From: Chryseobacterium lathyri
GTDB lineage: Bacteria > Bacteroidota > Bacteroidia > Flavobacteriales > Weeksellaceae
Direction of reading: 5' to 3'
Length of the DNA: 64,000 nt
Assembly: GCF_003290185.1 (NCBI RefSeq)
Contig: NZ_QNFY01000004.1
Coordinates: 186,001 to 250,000 of the forward strand
Position numbers and translations under genes: made by a program. Shown piece after piece: positions 1 to 8,402 of this stretch (position 1 is the first letter of the stretch; every line of letters starts with the position of its first letter). The notes under the pieces were generated by a model. It was not told the DNA's origin. It ran no database searches and saw only the letters and a list, made by a program, of their open reading frames with translations.

Positions 1-1111
1 CACTTGTCTGGATTTTATCATTACATTCACAAGATGCAGGCTCCTCAAATGCATAATATACTTTTAAAGATCCCAGATTAACACCTAAAGTCTGCGTAAC
101 TTTCAAACGCACTTCGTTAAAAGGCTTAGTTGTTGTCACCGAAACTTTTTGTTTTCCGGTACCAAAGCCCAGAACTTTAATGTTAATTAAACCGCCACCA
201 TCAGATAATGTCCTAGAGTCCTGCAGCTGGCCATATAAATAAGTTTCCACTGTAATATTCTTTAAGAACTCTGCACTTAAAAGTTTTCCTTCATCGTCAG
301 GAGAGATCACAAAACCTGCTTTGTTTCCTGCCGGATAAACCTGATTTTTATCCAATACTCCTACTGAGTAAGATCCAAGAAGTCCAGCCGGCAATACAAT
401 TGATCCGTAAGAATTCTTATCTCCGTCCCCTATTCTTTCTCTGTTTTGAACAAAAGAAAGCGGAGCAATGAAGCTGCTGCTTCCTGATACGTTTCCATCT
501 ACACCGCTTCCCGCAATAATATCATCACAGATTCCATTGTTATCAACAGGAACTTTAGTAGGATCAAATGCAAAGGCATAATATACATTCAGTGCACTGA
601 ATATAGACAGTACATTGGTTTGGTATAGTCTTACTTCGTCAAATTCTCTTGTCGTTTTCATATGCAGGAAAATTCTGTTTTTGCTTCCTCCGAACGCAGG
701 AACAGACAATAAGGTACTGCTTGTAGTAGATTCCTGAAGCACTCCATTTTTGTAGGTACTGATTCTTAATGAACTTAACAGGTCTACTGTGATAAAACTT
801 GTCCCCAAATCCACATTAAAACCTGTAATGTATCCTGCAGGATAAGTAGTATTTGTGTTTTTCACAGATATACCGTTTCCACTTACTAAAGAAGCAAAGT
901 TCCCCATACTTACACTATTATCCAGATTCGCATCTATTACCGGATTCATACTCCCGTTATAACACGCCAAACAAATACCTGAATTATTTACAGGTTTAGC
1001 TTCTACCCCCATCCCTCGGATAGGCTCATAGCCTTTTTGAGCAGATACTGCCGCTGACATCATAAATATCATCAGCATGACTGCAAATTTCTCGAATAAT
1101 TTTTTTGCCAT
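1..1111 (-). CDS. Secreted protein with two internal repeats, C-terminus beyond window edge (partial)
   Basis: The reading frame is open from an ATG at 1111 to the left edge, giving about 370 visible residues and no stop. The first 24 residues (MAKKLFEKFAVMLMIFMMSA and AVSA) look like a Sec signal peptide cleaved before QKGYEP. The mature part holds two related units of roughly 165 residues. Each has a YPAG..GF strand, a ..T.Y..G.LQ(E/D)S segment and a closing motif F(D/N)EVRL..T..L......L.VYYAF, seen near residues 160 and 355. No catalytic motif is recognised. It is probably an exported surface or adhesion-type protein, but function is unknown. It lies downstream of a second secreted protein in the same direction. 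Confidence 0.75.
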   Translation of the reverse strand, partial: MAKKLFEKFAVMLMIFMMSAAVSAQKGYEPIRGMGVEAKPVNNSGICLACYNGSMNPVIDANLDNSVSMGNFASLVSGNGISVKNTNTTYPAGYITGFNVDLGTSFITVDLLSSLRISTYKNGVLQESTTSSTLLSVPAFGGSKNRIFLHMKTTREFDEVRLYQTNVLSIFSALNVYYAFAFDPTKVPVDNNGICDDIIAGSGVDGNVSGSSSFIAPLSFVQNRERIGDGDKNSYGSIVLPAGLLGSYSVGVLDKNQVYPAGNKAGFVISPDDEGKLLSAEFLKNITVETYLYGQLQDSRTLSDGGGLINIKVLGFGTGKQKVSVTTTKPFNEVRLKVTQTLGVNLGSLKVYYAFEEPASCECNDKIQTS

Positions 1112-1155
1112 TTTTTTTTGTTTTTGTTTTTATTAAGTTTTGTGTTTATTTTAAA

Positions 1156-2307
1156 TTAGAATGCCTTCCAAATTGTGCCATTGCAGCCCTCATGAGCATG
1201 TATAGTAATATTATATCGAATTGCTCCTTCTTCGGCTGAAGTACAAGATGTACCCGCAGCAGCAGCAATTCCTTTCATCTGAATAGCTGCTCCGGTTGAA
1301 GATGCCGCTGTAGGAGCCATATTTATTCCTACAACCGTGTTAGTAGCTGTCGATTGCCCGAAAAAAGCATGCTGAGTATTAGCATATATAGTCTGGTTAG
1401 CTGTTGTTGCCTGCGCTCCAATACCTATCGCCATAGCCGCACCTCCTGAAGCAGTCACTGTATTACTATTTCCAAAAGCGTAATTACTACTCGTTACATT
1501 ATTTGATGACCCCAAAACAAAGCCCGCGAAAGTATTATTATTCCCCAAGGCAATACCAGAAGTACTACCCGCAACAGCCGCATTGAGATTACCCATTGCG
1601 AATTGATTGGATCCATTCAGATTATTATTATTACCAATTGCTTTTGCTCCGTTAGTAGTTGTATTACCCGAACCTATAGCAACACCTGGAAAATTTGGTC
1701 CCTGTGCAGAAACCGTATTATCTTTGCCCAGGACAACACTAGAAGATAATGTTGTATCTGATATTGTATTGTTTGATCCCCATACAAGAGAAGCATATGG
1801 ACCGGCAGCTGTGGTATTTCCACCACGTAAAGTACCATCAGTATATAAAATTCCTTTTATTGCACCAGCCGTAGCAATTACCAAATTCTGAGAATCTTTT
1901 GTTCCTAAAAAATTTCCGGAAGAAATTGTACTTCCCACCACACCGGCGGCGGCGGTTGTCCCTGAGTTCCCAGTAGTATGCCAGTCTGAAGGCGTAGTAA
2001 ATATCCATACTGTTCCATCAAAATAATAATATCCCGGAGTTGTTACATTAATCGTTGAACCAGCAGGAGTAGCGTTAATAGATGTAACATATACCAAAGC
2101 CCCCGTCTGAGCTGCAGCGTACGTTTTAGCAGCCAATTGGCTCAATGAAAGCCTTGGCGCAATAATTCCATCAGGCTTATTGATATTTGTTGGAAACCCG
2201 ACTACATCCAATGTAGCCTGGGGAAGGCCAGTATTAATTCCAACTTGTGCGTTTATAAGATATCCTGTAAAGGATAAAACAGCAAGTGTTAATAATTTGT
2301 TTTTCAT
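1156..2307 (-). CDS. Secreted QVGINT-family protein with YadA-like head repeats
   Basis: 383 residues. A signal peptide (MKNKLLTLAVLSFTGYLINA) precedes the mature start QVGINT, the hallmark of a common Chryseobacterium secreted family. The N-terminal module ends in YYYFDGTVWIF near residue 100. Residues about 165-305 contain serial motifs such as VLGKDNTVS, AIGSGNTTT, ALGNNNTFAG, VLGSSNNVTS and AFGNSNTVTA, spaced about 14 residues apart. That matches the left-handed beta-roll repeats of YadA/Hia adhesin heads. No membrane anchor and no type IX signal is visible. The C-terminal part has a Cys pair (TSCTSAEEGAIRYN..., HEGCNGTIWK) typical of this family. Export and a binding role at the surface are inferred. 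Confidence 0.8.
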   Translation of the reverse strand: MKNKLLTLAVLSFTGYLINAQVGINTGLPQATLDVVGFPTNINKPDGIIAPRLSLSQLAAKTYAAAQTGALVYVTSINATPAGSTINVTTPGYYYFDGTVWIFTTPSDWHTTGNSGTTAAAGVVGSTISSGNFLGTKDSQNLVIATAGAIKGILYTDGTLRGGNTTAAGPYASLVWGSNNTISDTTLSSSVVLGKDNTVSAQGPNFPGVAIGSGNTTTNGAKAIGNNNNLNGSNQFAMGNLNAAVAGSTSGIALGNNNTFAGFVLGSSNNVTSSNYAFGNSNTVTASGGAAMAIGIGAQATTANQTIYANTQHAFFGQSTATNTVVGINMAPTAASSTGAAIQMKGIAAAAGTSCTSAEEGAIRYNITIHAHEGCNGTIWKAF

Positions 2308-2384
2308 TAAATTGATATTTGTTGTTTTTTTATGTTTTATGTTTTTTTTATACTATTGAACTCAAATACTGTATAGCTTAACAT

Positions 2385-2461
2385 GTATTAATTCCAACCT
2401 GTGCGTTTATGGGGTGACACTCATAAAGGATAAAGCTATTACTACTAATATTTGTTTTCGT
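2385..2461 (-). pseudogene. Degenerate 5' fragment of a QVGINT-family gene
   Basis: This 77-base stretch resembles the first 77 bases of the neighbouring QVGINT gene (2231-2307). The distal 26 bases match at 25 positions and the signal-peptide part is diverged with a one-base shift. Read on the minus strand it still encodes INAQVGINT, but the ATG has become ACG and homology stops right after this block. It looks like a remnant of a duplicated surface gene or a recombination scar. Confidence 0.55.
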
Positions 2462-2484
2462 TAAAGCAATTGGAAGATGTACGA

Positions 2485-2844
2485 TTAAGATAATTTATCC
2501 GGAAACTTAATGACAAAGTCAAAACCTGCCTCAATTTTAGGATCTTCAACAGAATGTATAGTGCATTTATACTGTTGTACAATTCCTGCGTCTCTGCATA
2601 TGAAGCTCAGATGCCTGATACCAGCATACCGCTTACTCATTTCTATAGAAGCCTTACTAAGAACGGGAATCTTATCTTTTTGTGAATATTTTGTAAACTC
2701 ACCAGTTTTATAAAGAGAGCATGATACAGTAGAATTCTGTACTGCTAAAGATGTGGTGCTGAGATTTTCTATCTGCAATGCAAACAACATATTGATACAA
2801 TATGCTATAGCACAGCTATAGAAGATAAAGTAATTTATTTTCAA
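2485..2844 (-). CDS. Small secreted protein of unknown function
   Basis: The start is set at the TTG at 2844, giving 119 residues that begin MKINYFIFYSCAIAYCINML, a plausible signal peptide. The longer frame starts at a TTG (2871) that is itself part of a TATATTTG promoter box and so should lie upstream of the transcript start. An internal ATG at 2790 is another option. The mature part has three cysteines and ends in IEAGFDFVIKFPDKLS. I do not recognise a family. It sits between a degraded surface-gene fragment and the ribosomal protein cluster. Confidence 0.4.
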   Translation of the reverse strand: MKINYFIFYSCAIAYCINMLFALQIENLSTTSLAVQNSTVSCSLYKTGEFTKYSQKDKIPVLSKASIEMSKRYAGIRHLSFICRDAGIVQQYKCTIHSVEDPKIEAGFDFVIKFPDKLS

Positions 2845-2868
2845 TGATGTATGTGTTTTTTTTCGGTA

Positions 2869-2898
2869 CAAATATAGTAAATTTTCAATTAAAACAAC
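2869..2898 (-). promoter_or_regulatory. Bacteroidetes-type promoter for the small secreted protein
   Basis: On the minus strand a GTTG box (2895-2898) is followed after 18 bases by TATATTTG (2869-2876), fitting the Flavobacteriia -33/-7 consensus TTTG and TAnnTTTG. The expected transcript start is near 2862, which excludes the TTG at 2871 as initiator. Confidence 0.6.
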
Positions 2899-3073
2899 TT
2901 TTTAATATTAAATTTTAACAAAAAACAAACATTTAAGTAAATAATAAACATTTAATTATGTTAATTTTTACGACATACACAACAATAATCAATTATCAAA
3001 ACATACATATCAATAATACTTGATTATTTTAACAAAATACATTGATTTTTAGAATGTTATAAAAACAAAAAAA

Positions 3074-3095
3074 GCCCGGACATTGCTGTCCGGGC
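3074..3095 (-). terminator. Terminator after rplL
   Basis: A perfect 9-bp stem (GCCCGGACA / TGTCCGGGC) with a 4-base loop, followed on the minus strand by a T-rich tract. It ends the rplKAJL transcript, so anything downstream needs its own promoter. Confidence 0.85.
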
Positions 3096-3118
3096 TTCTT
3101 ATTTTATAGTAAATTGAA

Positions 3119-3487
3119 TTATTTCAATTCTACTTCAGCACCAGCTTCTTCTAATTGCTTCTTAAGAGCTTCAGCTTCGTCTTTAGAGATTCCTTGCTTG
3201 ATAGCAGCAGGAGCTCCGTCTACGATATCTTTAGCTTCTTTAAGACCAGCACCAGTTAAATCTTTTACCAATTTAACGATAGCCAATTTAGAAGCACCTG
3301 CAGACTTAAGAATTACATCGAATTCTGTTTTTTCTTCAGCAGCTTCACCTGCACCACCTGCAGCAACTACTACAGCAGCAGCAGCTGGCTCAATTCCGTA
3401 CTCATCCTTAAGGATAGTAGCTAATTCGTTTACGTCTTTTACTGTTAGGTTTACTAGCGTTTCAGCTAAATTTTTTAAATCTGACAT
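3119..3487 (-). CDS. rplL: 50S ribosomal protein L7/L12
   Basis: 122 residues, normal length. It has the N-terminal dimerisation segment ([28 protein letters not shown]), an Ala/Gly-rich hinge near residues 33-50 and the conserved C-terminal factor-binding domain ([20 protein letters not shown], later [13 protein letters not shown]). It forms the mobile L12 stalk that recruits translation GTPases and is anchored by L10, encoded just upstream. It is last in the rplKAJL operon and is followed at once by a strong terminator. In most bacteria rpoB comes next; here it does not. Confidence 0.98.
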   Translation of the reverse strand: MSDLKNLAETLVNLTVKDVNELATILKDEYGIEPAAAAVVVAAGGAGEAAEEKTEFDVILKSAGASKLAIVKLVKDLTGAGLKEAKDIVDGAPAAIKQGISKDEAEALKKQLEEAGAEVELK

Positions 3488-3533
3488 TGTTGTAATGTTT
3501 TTGTTGATTATTTATTTAATTTTTTGAGTGTAA

Positions 3534-4127
3534 TTATTCAGCAGCTGGCGTTTCGTCAGTGCTTTCTGCAGCTGGAGCTTCCGGAGCCTCAGCAGCAGGA
3601 GTTTCTTCTACAGCAGGTGCAGCTTCTTCAGCGGCAGTTTCTACTGTTTCAGATTTGTTTTGAAGAGCAGAAACAACTCTTTGAATTGGAGACTGAAGCA
3701 ATCCGATGATTTCACCGATCATTTCTTCTCTAGACTTAATGCTTACTAAGGCATCAAGATTGTTGTCACCAACATAGAAAGTTTCCTGTACAAAAGCAGA
3801 CTTTAATGCCGGCTTCTCTTCTTTTTTTCTGAAGTCTTTAATTAATTTTGCTGGAGCGTTAGCTGTATCAGCAACCATTAATGCAGAGTTACCTTTGAAT
3901 GTTTGGAACATTTCAGAGAAATCTACTCCGTCAATCTGCTCCATTGCTTTTTGTAAAAGTGTATTTTTTACTACTTTCACTTTAATATTCTGCTTGAAAG
4001 CCTGTCTTCTGAAATCAGAAGATTTAGCAGCGTTCAAACCGTCTAAATCTGCTACATAAACTACTTTCGCATCCTGAAGCAAATCTTTGATCTCTTGTAT
4101 TGCTACAACTTTTTGGTCTTTTGTCAT
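3534..4127 (-). CDS. rplJ: 50S ribosomal protein L10
   Basis: 197 residues. The N-terminal rRNA-binding domain (MTKDQKVVAIQEIKDLLQDAKVVYVADLDGLNA) and the KVVKNTLLQKAM segment are typical of uL10, the base of the L12 stalk. The C-terminus carries about 30 extra residues rich in Ala, Glu and Pro (ETAAEEAAPAVEETPAAEAP and on), longer than the roughly 165 residues of the E. coli protein. Such tails occur in Bacteroidetes L10. The gene lies 46 bp upstream of rplL. In other bacteria L10-L12 autoregulates through the rplJ leader; I did not identify such a structure here. Confidence 0.97.
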   Translation of the reverse strand: MTKDQKVVAIQEIKDLLQDAKVVYVADLDGLNAAKSSDFRRQAFKQNIKVKVVKNTLLQKAMEQIDGVDFSEMFQTFKGNSALMVADTANAPAKLIKDFRKKEEKPALKSAFVQETFYVGDNNLDALVSIKSREEMIGEIIGLLQSPIQRVVSALQNKSETVETAAEEAAPAVEETPAAEAPEAPAAESTDETPAAE

Positions 4128-4144
4128 TGTCTTAAGGATTATTA

Positions 4145-4837
4145 TTAGTTAACAGATTTACTATCAATTGCAATACCCGGGCTCATTGTAGAAGACAAAT
4201 AAATGCTCTTCACATAAGTACCTTTAGCAGCAGTTGGTTTCATTTTGATCAATGTAGAAATTAATTCCTGAGCATTTTCTTTGATTTTAACAGCATCGAA
4301 AGATACTTTACCAATACCAGCATGGATGATACCATACTTGTCTACTTTGAAATCAATTTTACCTGCTTTTACTTCAGTTACTGCTTTACCAATTTCCATA
4401 GTTACAGTTCCTGATTTAGGGTTAGGCATAAGACCTCTTGGACCTAATACTCTACCTAATGGACCTAATTTACCCATAACAGCTGGCATAGTAACGATAA
4501 CGTCAACATCTGTCCAACCTTCTTTTATTTTTTGTAAATATTCGTCAAGACCTACATAATCAGCTCCAGCTTCTTTTGCTTCAGCTTCTTTATCTGGTGT
4601 AACCAATGCCAAAACTTTAACATCTTTACCAGTACCGTGAGGAAGAGATACAACACCTCTTACCATTTGGTTTGCTTTTCTTGGATCTACACCCAATCTT
4701 ACAGCGATATCTACAGAAGCATCAAACTTTGTAGTGTTCACTTCTTTTACAAGAGCAGAACCTTCTTCAAGGTTATAGATTCTTCCTTTTTCTACTTTGC
4801 TTAAAGCTTCCTTTTGCTTTTTAGTCAATTTTGCCAT
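4145..4837 (-). CDS. rplA: 50S ribosomal protein L1
   Basis: 230 residues, usual length. It shows uL1 hallmarks: [20 protein letters not shown], a central [20 protein letters not shown] motif and the closing [18 protein letters not shown]. It binds 23S rRNA at the L1 stalk beside the E site and in many bacteria represses its own operon. It follows rplK by 11 bp and precedes rplJ by 17 bp, consistent with a single transcript. Confidence 0.98.
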   Translation of the reverse strand: MAKLTKKQKEALSKVEKGRIYNLEEGSALVKEVNTTKFDASVDIAVRLGVDPRKANQMVRGVVSLPHGTGKDVKVLALVTPDKEAEAKEAGADYVGLDEYLQKIKEGWTDVDVIVTMPAVMGKLGPLGRVLGPRGLMPNPKSGTVTMEIGKAVTEVKAGKIDFKVDKYGIIHAGIGKVSFDAVKIKENAQELISTLIKMKPTAAKGTYVKSIYLSSTMSPGIAIDSKSVN

Positions 4838-4848
4838 TTCTATTAGTT

Positions 4849-5295
4849 TTAAGCGTTAAAAGTTGGTTTAGTTCCTGTTACTCTTAATCCCATAGATCTA
4901 GCAGTACCTGCAACCATAGAAACTGCAGAATCCATTGTAAAGCAGTTAAGGTCAGTCATTTTATCCTCAGCGATTTTCTTTACCTGATCCCAAGATACAG
5001 AACCTACTTTGTTTCTGTTTGGTTCTCCGGAACCTCCTTTGATCTTAGCCGCATCCATTAACTGAATTGCTGCAGGTGGAGTTTTAATAACGAATTCAAA
5101 AGATTTGTCTTCGTATACTGTAATTACTACAGGTAAAACTTGCCCTGGCTTATCTTGGGTTCTCCCGTTAAATTGCTTACAAAACTCCATGATGTTCACA
5201 CCTGCAGAACCCAATGCTGGACCTACTGGTGGAGAAGGGTTAGCCGCGCCACCTTTCACCTGAAGCTTTACCATTTTAAAGACTTTCTTAGCCAT
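4849..5295 (-). CDS. rplK: 50S ribosomal protein L11
   Basis: 148 residues. The N-terminal [20 protein letters not shown] motif and the C-terminal RNA-binding domain ending [10 protein letters not shown] identify uL11. It binds the GTPase-associated centre of 23S rRNA and is needed for the stringent-response sensing of uncharged tRNA. It is the first gene of the rplKAJL operon. nusG upstream ends in its own terminator, and a promoter with both consensus boxes lies about 100 bp upstream of this start, so the operon is transcribed independently of secE-nusG. Confidence 0.98.
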   Translation of the reverse strand: MAKKVFKMVKLQVKGGAANPSPPVGPALGSAGVNIMEFCKQFNGRTQDKPGQVLPVVITVYEDKSFEFVIKTPPAAIQLMDAAKIKGGSGEPNRNKVGSVSWDQVKKIAEDKMTDLNCFTMDSAVSMVAGTARSMGLRVTGTKPTFNA

Positions 5296-5391
5296 TTTTA
5301 ATTTTTTTAGTTTGAATAATTAATGAGTTTGGAAGCATTTATTATTCAGCAGATTACCGACTCACATACAGTAAATCTACTTTTCGGACTG

Positions 5392-5422
5392 CAAAATTAT
5401 GAAATATTTTTGAATTAGCAAA
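5392..5422 (-). promoter_or_regulatory. Promoter of the rplKAJL operon
   Basis: On the minus strand TTTG (5419-5422), 19 bases and TAATTTTG (5392-5399) fit the Flavobacteriia -33/-7 consensus exactly. The predicted 5' leader before rplK is about 90 bases, long enough to hold autoregulatory structure. Confidence 0.75.
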
Positions 5423-5714
5423 TGGAAAGTGCTGATTTTTAGAAAAGAATATGAATATTTTTTTATTTACATTTATAAAAGACAAAGCTCCATGGGACTG
5501 AAATTTTTTAGTCTTGGGTATATTTTTAGTGTTTTATTGTCTTATTAAAATCTAAAACGAGTTTATTACAATATGGAAACCAAGCAATACGAACTTACTT
5601 CCAATATTAAGCATATCCAATCAAATTCTTTTAAAGCCCCTGTGTTTCACCAATCTTTTTCATAACTGCCCTTTTAACAAAAATAAAAGAACAAAAAAAA
5701 CATAATCACAAAAA
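5423..5714. other. AT-rich intergenic region between rplK and nusG
   Basis: No convincing gene. The only notable element is a plus-strand frame at 5573-5665 (ATG to TAA, 30 residues beginning METKQYELTSNIKH), too short to call and without a clear promoter. The rest is low-complexity A/T. Confidence 0.5.
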
Positions 5715-5738
5715 AAAGACTGCCGAACAGCAGTCTTT
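5715..5738 (-). terminator. Terminator after nusG
   Basis: Stem AAAGACTGC / GCAGTCTTT with a short loop and a T tract on the minus strand. It separates secE-nusG from rplK. Confidence 0.8.
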
Positions 5739-5758
5739 ATATATTTTAAAAGTATGAA

Positions 5759-6301
5759 TTATACCTTTTCTACTTGCATATAGCTAAGCTCCATTGGAGT
5801 TTTTCTACCGAAGATCAGTACAGAAACTTCAATTTTCTTCTTGTCTTCAAGAATTTTTTCAACAGTTCCGTTGAATCCATTGAAAGGTCCGTCAATTACT
5901 TTAACGTTTTCACCTACAATAAACGGAATCTCAACATCGGTTGCAAATTCTGAAAGCTCATCCATTCTTCCCAGCATTCTGTTGACCTCAGATTTTCTCA
6001 TCGGAACAGGATCACCTCCTTTTGTTAAGCTTAAGAAAGATATTACTCCCGGAATGTTTTTAATTGCGTGAGGAATTTCTCCCATCAGATCAGCTTCGAT
6101 CATTAAGTATCCAGGATAGTAAGGTTTCTCTTTAGGAACTTTTTTTCCGTTTCTGATCTGAATAACCTTTTCCATAGGAATAACCACTTGAGTAACGTAC
6201 TGCTCAAACCCTAAACGTTTGATTTCTGTCTCAATATAGTTTTTCACTTTATTTTCCTGTCCGCTGATTGCTTTCAGCACATACCATTTCAATTCGCTCA
6301 T
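5759..6301 (-). CDS. nusG: Transcription termination/antitermination factor NusG
   Basis: 180 residues. The NGN domain starts MSELKWYVLKAISGQENKVK and contains the PYYPGYLMIEADL strand. The C-terminal KOW domain is seen at FIVGENVKVIDGPFNGFNGT. NusG binds RNA polymerase, modulates pausing and Rho-dependent termination and couples transcription to ribosomal S10. It is 17 bp downstream of secE, the near-universal arrangement, and is followed by a terminator. Confidence 0.97.
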   Translation of the reverse strand: MSELKWYVLKAISGQENKVKNYIETEIKRLGFEQYVTQVVIPMEKVIQIRNGKKVPKEKPYYPGYLMIEADLMGEIPHAIKNIPGVISFLSLTKGGDPVPMRKSEVNRMLGRMDELSEFATDVEIPFIVGENVKVIDGPFNGFNGTVEKILEDKKKIEVSVLIFGRKTPMELSYMQVEKV

Positions 6302-6318
6302 TATGGGAAAATACTTTT

Positions 6319-6525
6319 TTAGTTGAACACGTTAATTAGCATTCCAATTATGTTGCTGATTGCTTTTGAAAACAATTCATCAACTCCAAAGGTAAACAAT
6401 GCCAAAATCACTGTAGCAATAGTTACCACAATAGTAGAAGACTGAAGATCAGCCCACTTTGGCCATTCAACTTTATGTCTGAATTCGTTATAAGAACCTT
6501 TTAAAAAATCGACAAATGAACTCAT
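6319..6525 (-). CDS. secE: Preprotein translocase subunit SecE
   Basis: 68 residues from the ATG at 6525 (MSSFVDFLKGSYNEFRHKVE). The frame is open further upstream, but that part lies inside the tRNA-Trp gene and is not coding. It is a short single-span SecE: an amphipathic cytoplasmic segment with the conserved EWP motif (EFRHKVEWPKWADLQ), then one transmembrane helix (TIVVTIATVILALFTFGVDELF). It clamps the SecYEG channel. It is expressed with nusG, downstream of tRNA-Trp. Confidence 0.95.
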   Translation of the reverse strand: MSSFVDFLKGSYNEFRHKVEWPKWADLQSSTIVVTIATVILALFTFGVDELFSKAISNIIGMLINVFN

Positions 6526-6537
6526 AATTAATATTTG

Positions 6538-6608
6538 CACGGGCACAAGGATTCGAACCCTGATCAACGGTTTTGGAGACCGGTATCCTACCATTGGACG
6601 ATGCCCGT
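6538..6608 (-). tRNA. tRNA-Trp (anticodon CCA)
   Basis: 71 bases forming a full cloverleaf on the minus strand: acceptor ACGGGCA / TGCCCGT, T-arm GGTTCGAATCC and anticodon loop CTCCAAA. The 3' CCA is not encoded. It sits between tuf and secE, as in many Flavobacteriia. Confidence 0.95.
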
Positions 6609-6614
6609 AGATAA

Positions 6615-6646
6615 AAAGCTTCCGAGAGTTTCCTTCCGGAAGCTTT
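6615..6646 (-). terminator. Terminator after tuf
   Basis: Stem AAAGCTTCCG / CGGAAGCTTT with a 12-base loop directly between the tuf stop and tRNA-Trp. The flanking T run on the minus strand is short, so some read-through into tRNA-Trp-secE-nusG is likely. Confidence 0.65.
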
Positions 6647-6662
6647 ATTTATTTTAAGATGA

Positions 6663-7874
6663 TTAGTCTAAGATTTCAGTCACCTGACCTGAACCAACTG
6701 TTCTACCTCCTTCTCTGATCGCAAATCTAAGACCTACGTTAAGAGCGATTGGCTGTAACAATTCTACAGTGATCTCTAAGTTATCACCAGGCATTACCAT
6801 TTCTACACCTTCTGGTAAGAAGATCTCACCTGTAACGTCAGTAGTTCTTACGTAGAACTGAGGACGGTACTTGTTGTGGAATGGAGTGTGACGTCCACCT
6901 TCTTCTTTAGAAAGGATATAAACTGATGCTTTGAATTTTTTGTGTGGCTTAACAGAATCTTTCTTAGCGATTACCATACCTCTCTTGATGTCAGTTTTTT
7001 CAATACCTCTCAACAATAGACCTACGTTATCACCAGCTTCACCTCTGTCAAGGATTTTTCTGAACATCTCAACTCCTGTAATAGTAGAAGTTAATTTTTC
7101 TTCACCCATACCGATGATATCAACAGGATCACCTGTATTGATAATACCAGCTTCGATTCTACCAGTTGCAACAGTACCTCTACCTGTAATAGAGAATACG
7201 TCTTCGATTGGCATCAAGAATGGCTTATCAGTATCTCTTGGTGGCTGCTCGATCCAGTTATCAACAGCATCCATTAATTCTTCAACGCTCTTGAACCACT
7301 TGTCTTCAGTATCAGGAGTAGCTGCTGTAGCTGCTGTAAGAGCACCTAATGCAGAACCTTGAATTACTGGAGAGTTATCTCCGTCAAAATCGTAAGTAGA
7401 TAATAAGTCTCTAAGCTCCATTTCAACAAGCTCTAACAACTCAGCATCATCCACCATGTCAACTTTGTTCATGAAAACAACAATTCTAGGTACATTTACC
7501 TGACGGCAAAGTAGGATATGTTCTCTAGTCTGAGGCATTGGACCGTCAGTTGCAGCACATACTACGATAGCTCCGTCCATTTGAGCAGCACCAGTTACCA
7601 TGTTCTTTACGTAATCCGCGTGACCTGGACAGTCAACGTGAGCATAGTGTCTTTTTTCAGTTTCGTATTCGATGTGAGCAGTATTGATAGTAATACCTCT
7701 TTCTTTTTCTTCTGGAGCAGAGTCAATTGCAGAGAAGTCTTTTTTCTCAGCAAGACCTTTGCTAGCTAGTACAGCAGAAATTGCAGCTGTAAGAGTAGTT
7801 TTACCATGGTCAACGTGACCAATAGTACCAATGTTCAAGTGTGGTTTGTTACGATTAAACGTTTCCTTTGCCAT
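6663..7874 (-). CDS. tuf: Elongation factor Tu
   Basis: 403 residues. The GTPase motifs are intact: [10 protein letters not shown] (P-loop), [12 protein letters not shown] (G3) and NKVDMVDD (G4), with the switch sequence [14 protein letters not shown]. Domains 2 and 3 follow, ending [14 protein letters not shown]-Tu delivers aminoacyl-tRNA to the ribosome. In the ancestral arrangement it follows a Thr-Tyr-Gly-Thr tRNA array; here about 8.5 kb of efflux and two-component genes lies between that array and tuf. It has its own promoter. Confidence 0.99.
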   Translation of the reverse strand: MAKETFNRNKPHLNIGTIGHVDHGKTTLTAAISAVLASKGLAEKKDFSAIDSAPEEKERGITINTAHIEYETEKRHYAHVDCPGHADYVKNMVTGAAQMDGAIVVCAATDGPMPQTREHILLCRQVNVPRIVVFMNKVDMVDDAELLELVEMELRDLLSTYDFDGDNSPVIQGSALGALTAATAATPDTEDKWFKSVEELMDAVDNWIEQPPRDTDKPFLMPIEDVFSITGRGTVATGRIEAGIINTGDPVDIIGMGEEKLTSTITGVEMFRKILDRGEAGDNVGLLLRGIEKTDIKRGMVIAKKDSVKPHKKFKASVYILSKEEGGRHTPFHNKYRPQFYVRTTDVTGEIFLPEGVEMVMPGDNLEITVELLQPIALNVGLRFAIREGGRTVGSGQVTEILD

Positions 7875-7918
7875 GATTTAAAATTATTTATTTTATTATT
7901 TTTCAATTTTTCGGTGTG

Positions 7919-7926
7919 CAAATATA
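7919..7926 (-). promoter_or_regulatory. -7 box of the tuf promoter
   Basis: TATATTTG on the minus strand, 45 bases upstream of the tuf ATG, fits TAnnTTTG. The -33 region is only T-rich. It shows that tuf does not depend on read-through from upstream. Confidence 0.6.
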
Positions 7927-8348
7927 ATGATTTTTTAAATACTAAAATCTTTTTTATTTAAAAAAGTTTCAATATTCAATCAAAGAAGCACAAACCTTAT
8001 ATTTCAATGTATTGAGACTGCAAATTTACACAAATTTCCGGATTGAAAAAAATCATTATAAACGTTTTTATTTGAAAGCATAAAGTATGTGACTAATTCT
8101 GAATAATATAGGAAGTGAAAAAATATTTGCAAATAAAATTACACTATAAAAACCACCATTAATATTTCCTCGTATATATAATAGAATAAAATAATATCAT
8201 GAGCATCTTTATCTTTTTTCTAGATGTTAATTATTCTAATATTTTTCCGGGCTAACAATTTTTGAAGATAATATAATACCCGAAAATACGGCCCAGGAAC
8301 TTTTAACAGGATTGTGGCTTAAGAAAACACATGATTATTTTGATGCAA
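7927..8348. other. Intergenic region between tuf and the efflux operon
   Basis: Very A/T-rich, with no supported gene. From about 8244 a plus-strand frame without a start codon stays open for some 60 codons (..IIPENTAQELLTGLWLKKTH..) and runs through the terminator hairpin into the antisense of the pump gene. It may be chance or a decayed gene. Confidence 0.5.
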
Positions 8349-8379
8349 GAAGCACGGAAAACATAGTTTTCCGCGCTTC
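8349..8379 (-). terminator. Terminator-like hairpin after the RND pump gene
   Basis: A 14-bp inverted repeat (GAAGC.CGGAAAAC / GTTTTCCG.GCTTC) with one mismatch and a 3-base loop, 24 bp past the stop codon. The T tract is poor. Confidence 0.55.
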
Positions 8380-8402
8380 ACATAATATAGATAGAAGAAA
8401 TA

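Noticed and set aside
3114..3527. Plus-strand 137-codon frame
   Set aside because: Antisense of rplL; Ser/Ala-rich shadow of the Ala-rich hinge coding.
6526..6594. N-terminal extension of secE
   Set aside because: The extra 23 codons are tRNA-Trp sequence; the ATG at 6525 gives a normal SecE.
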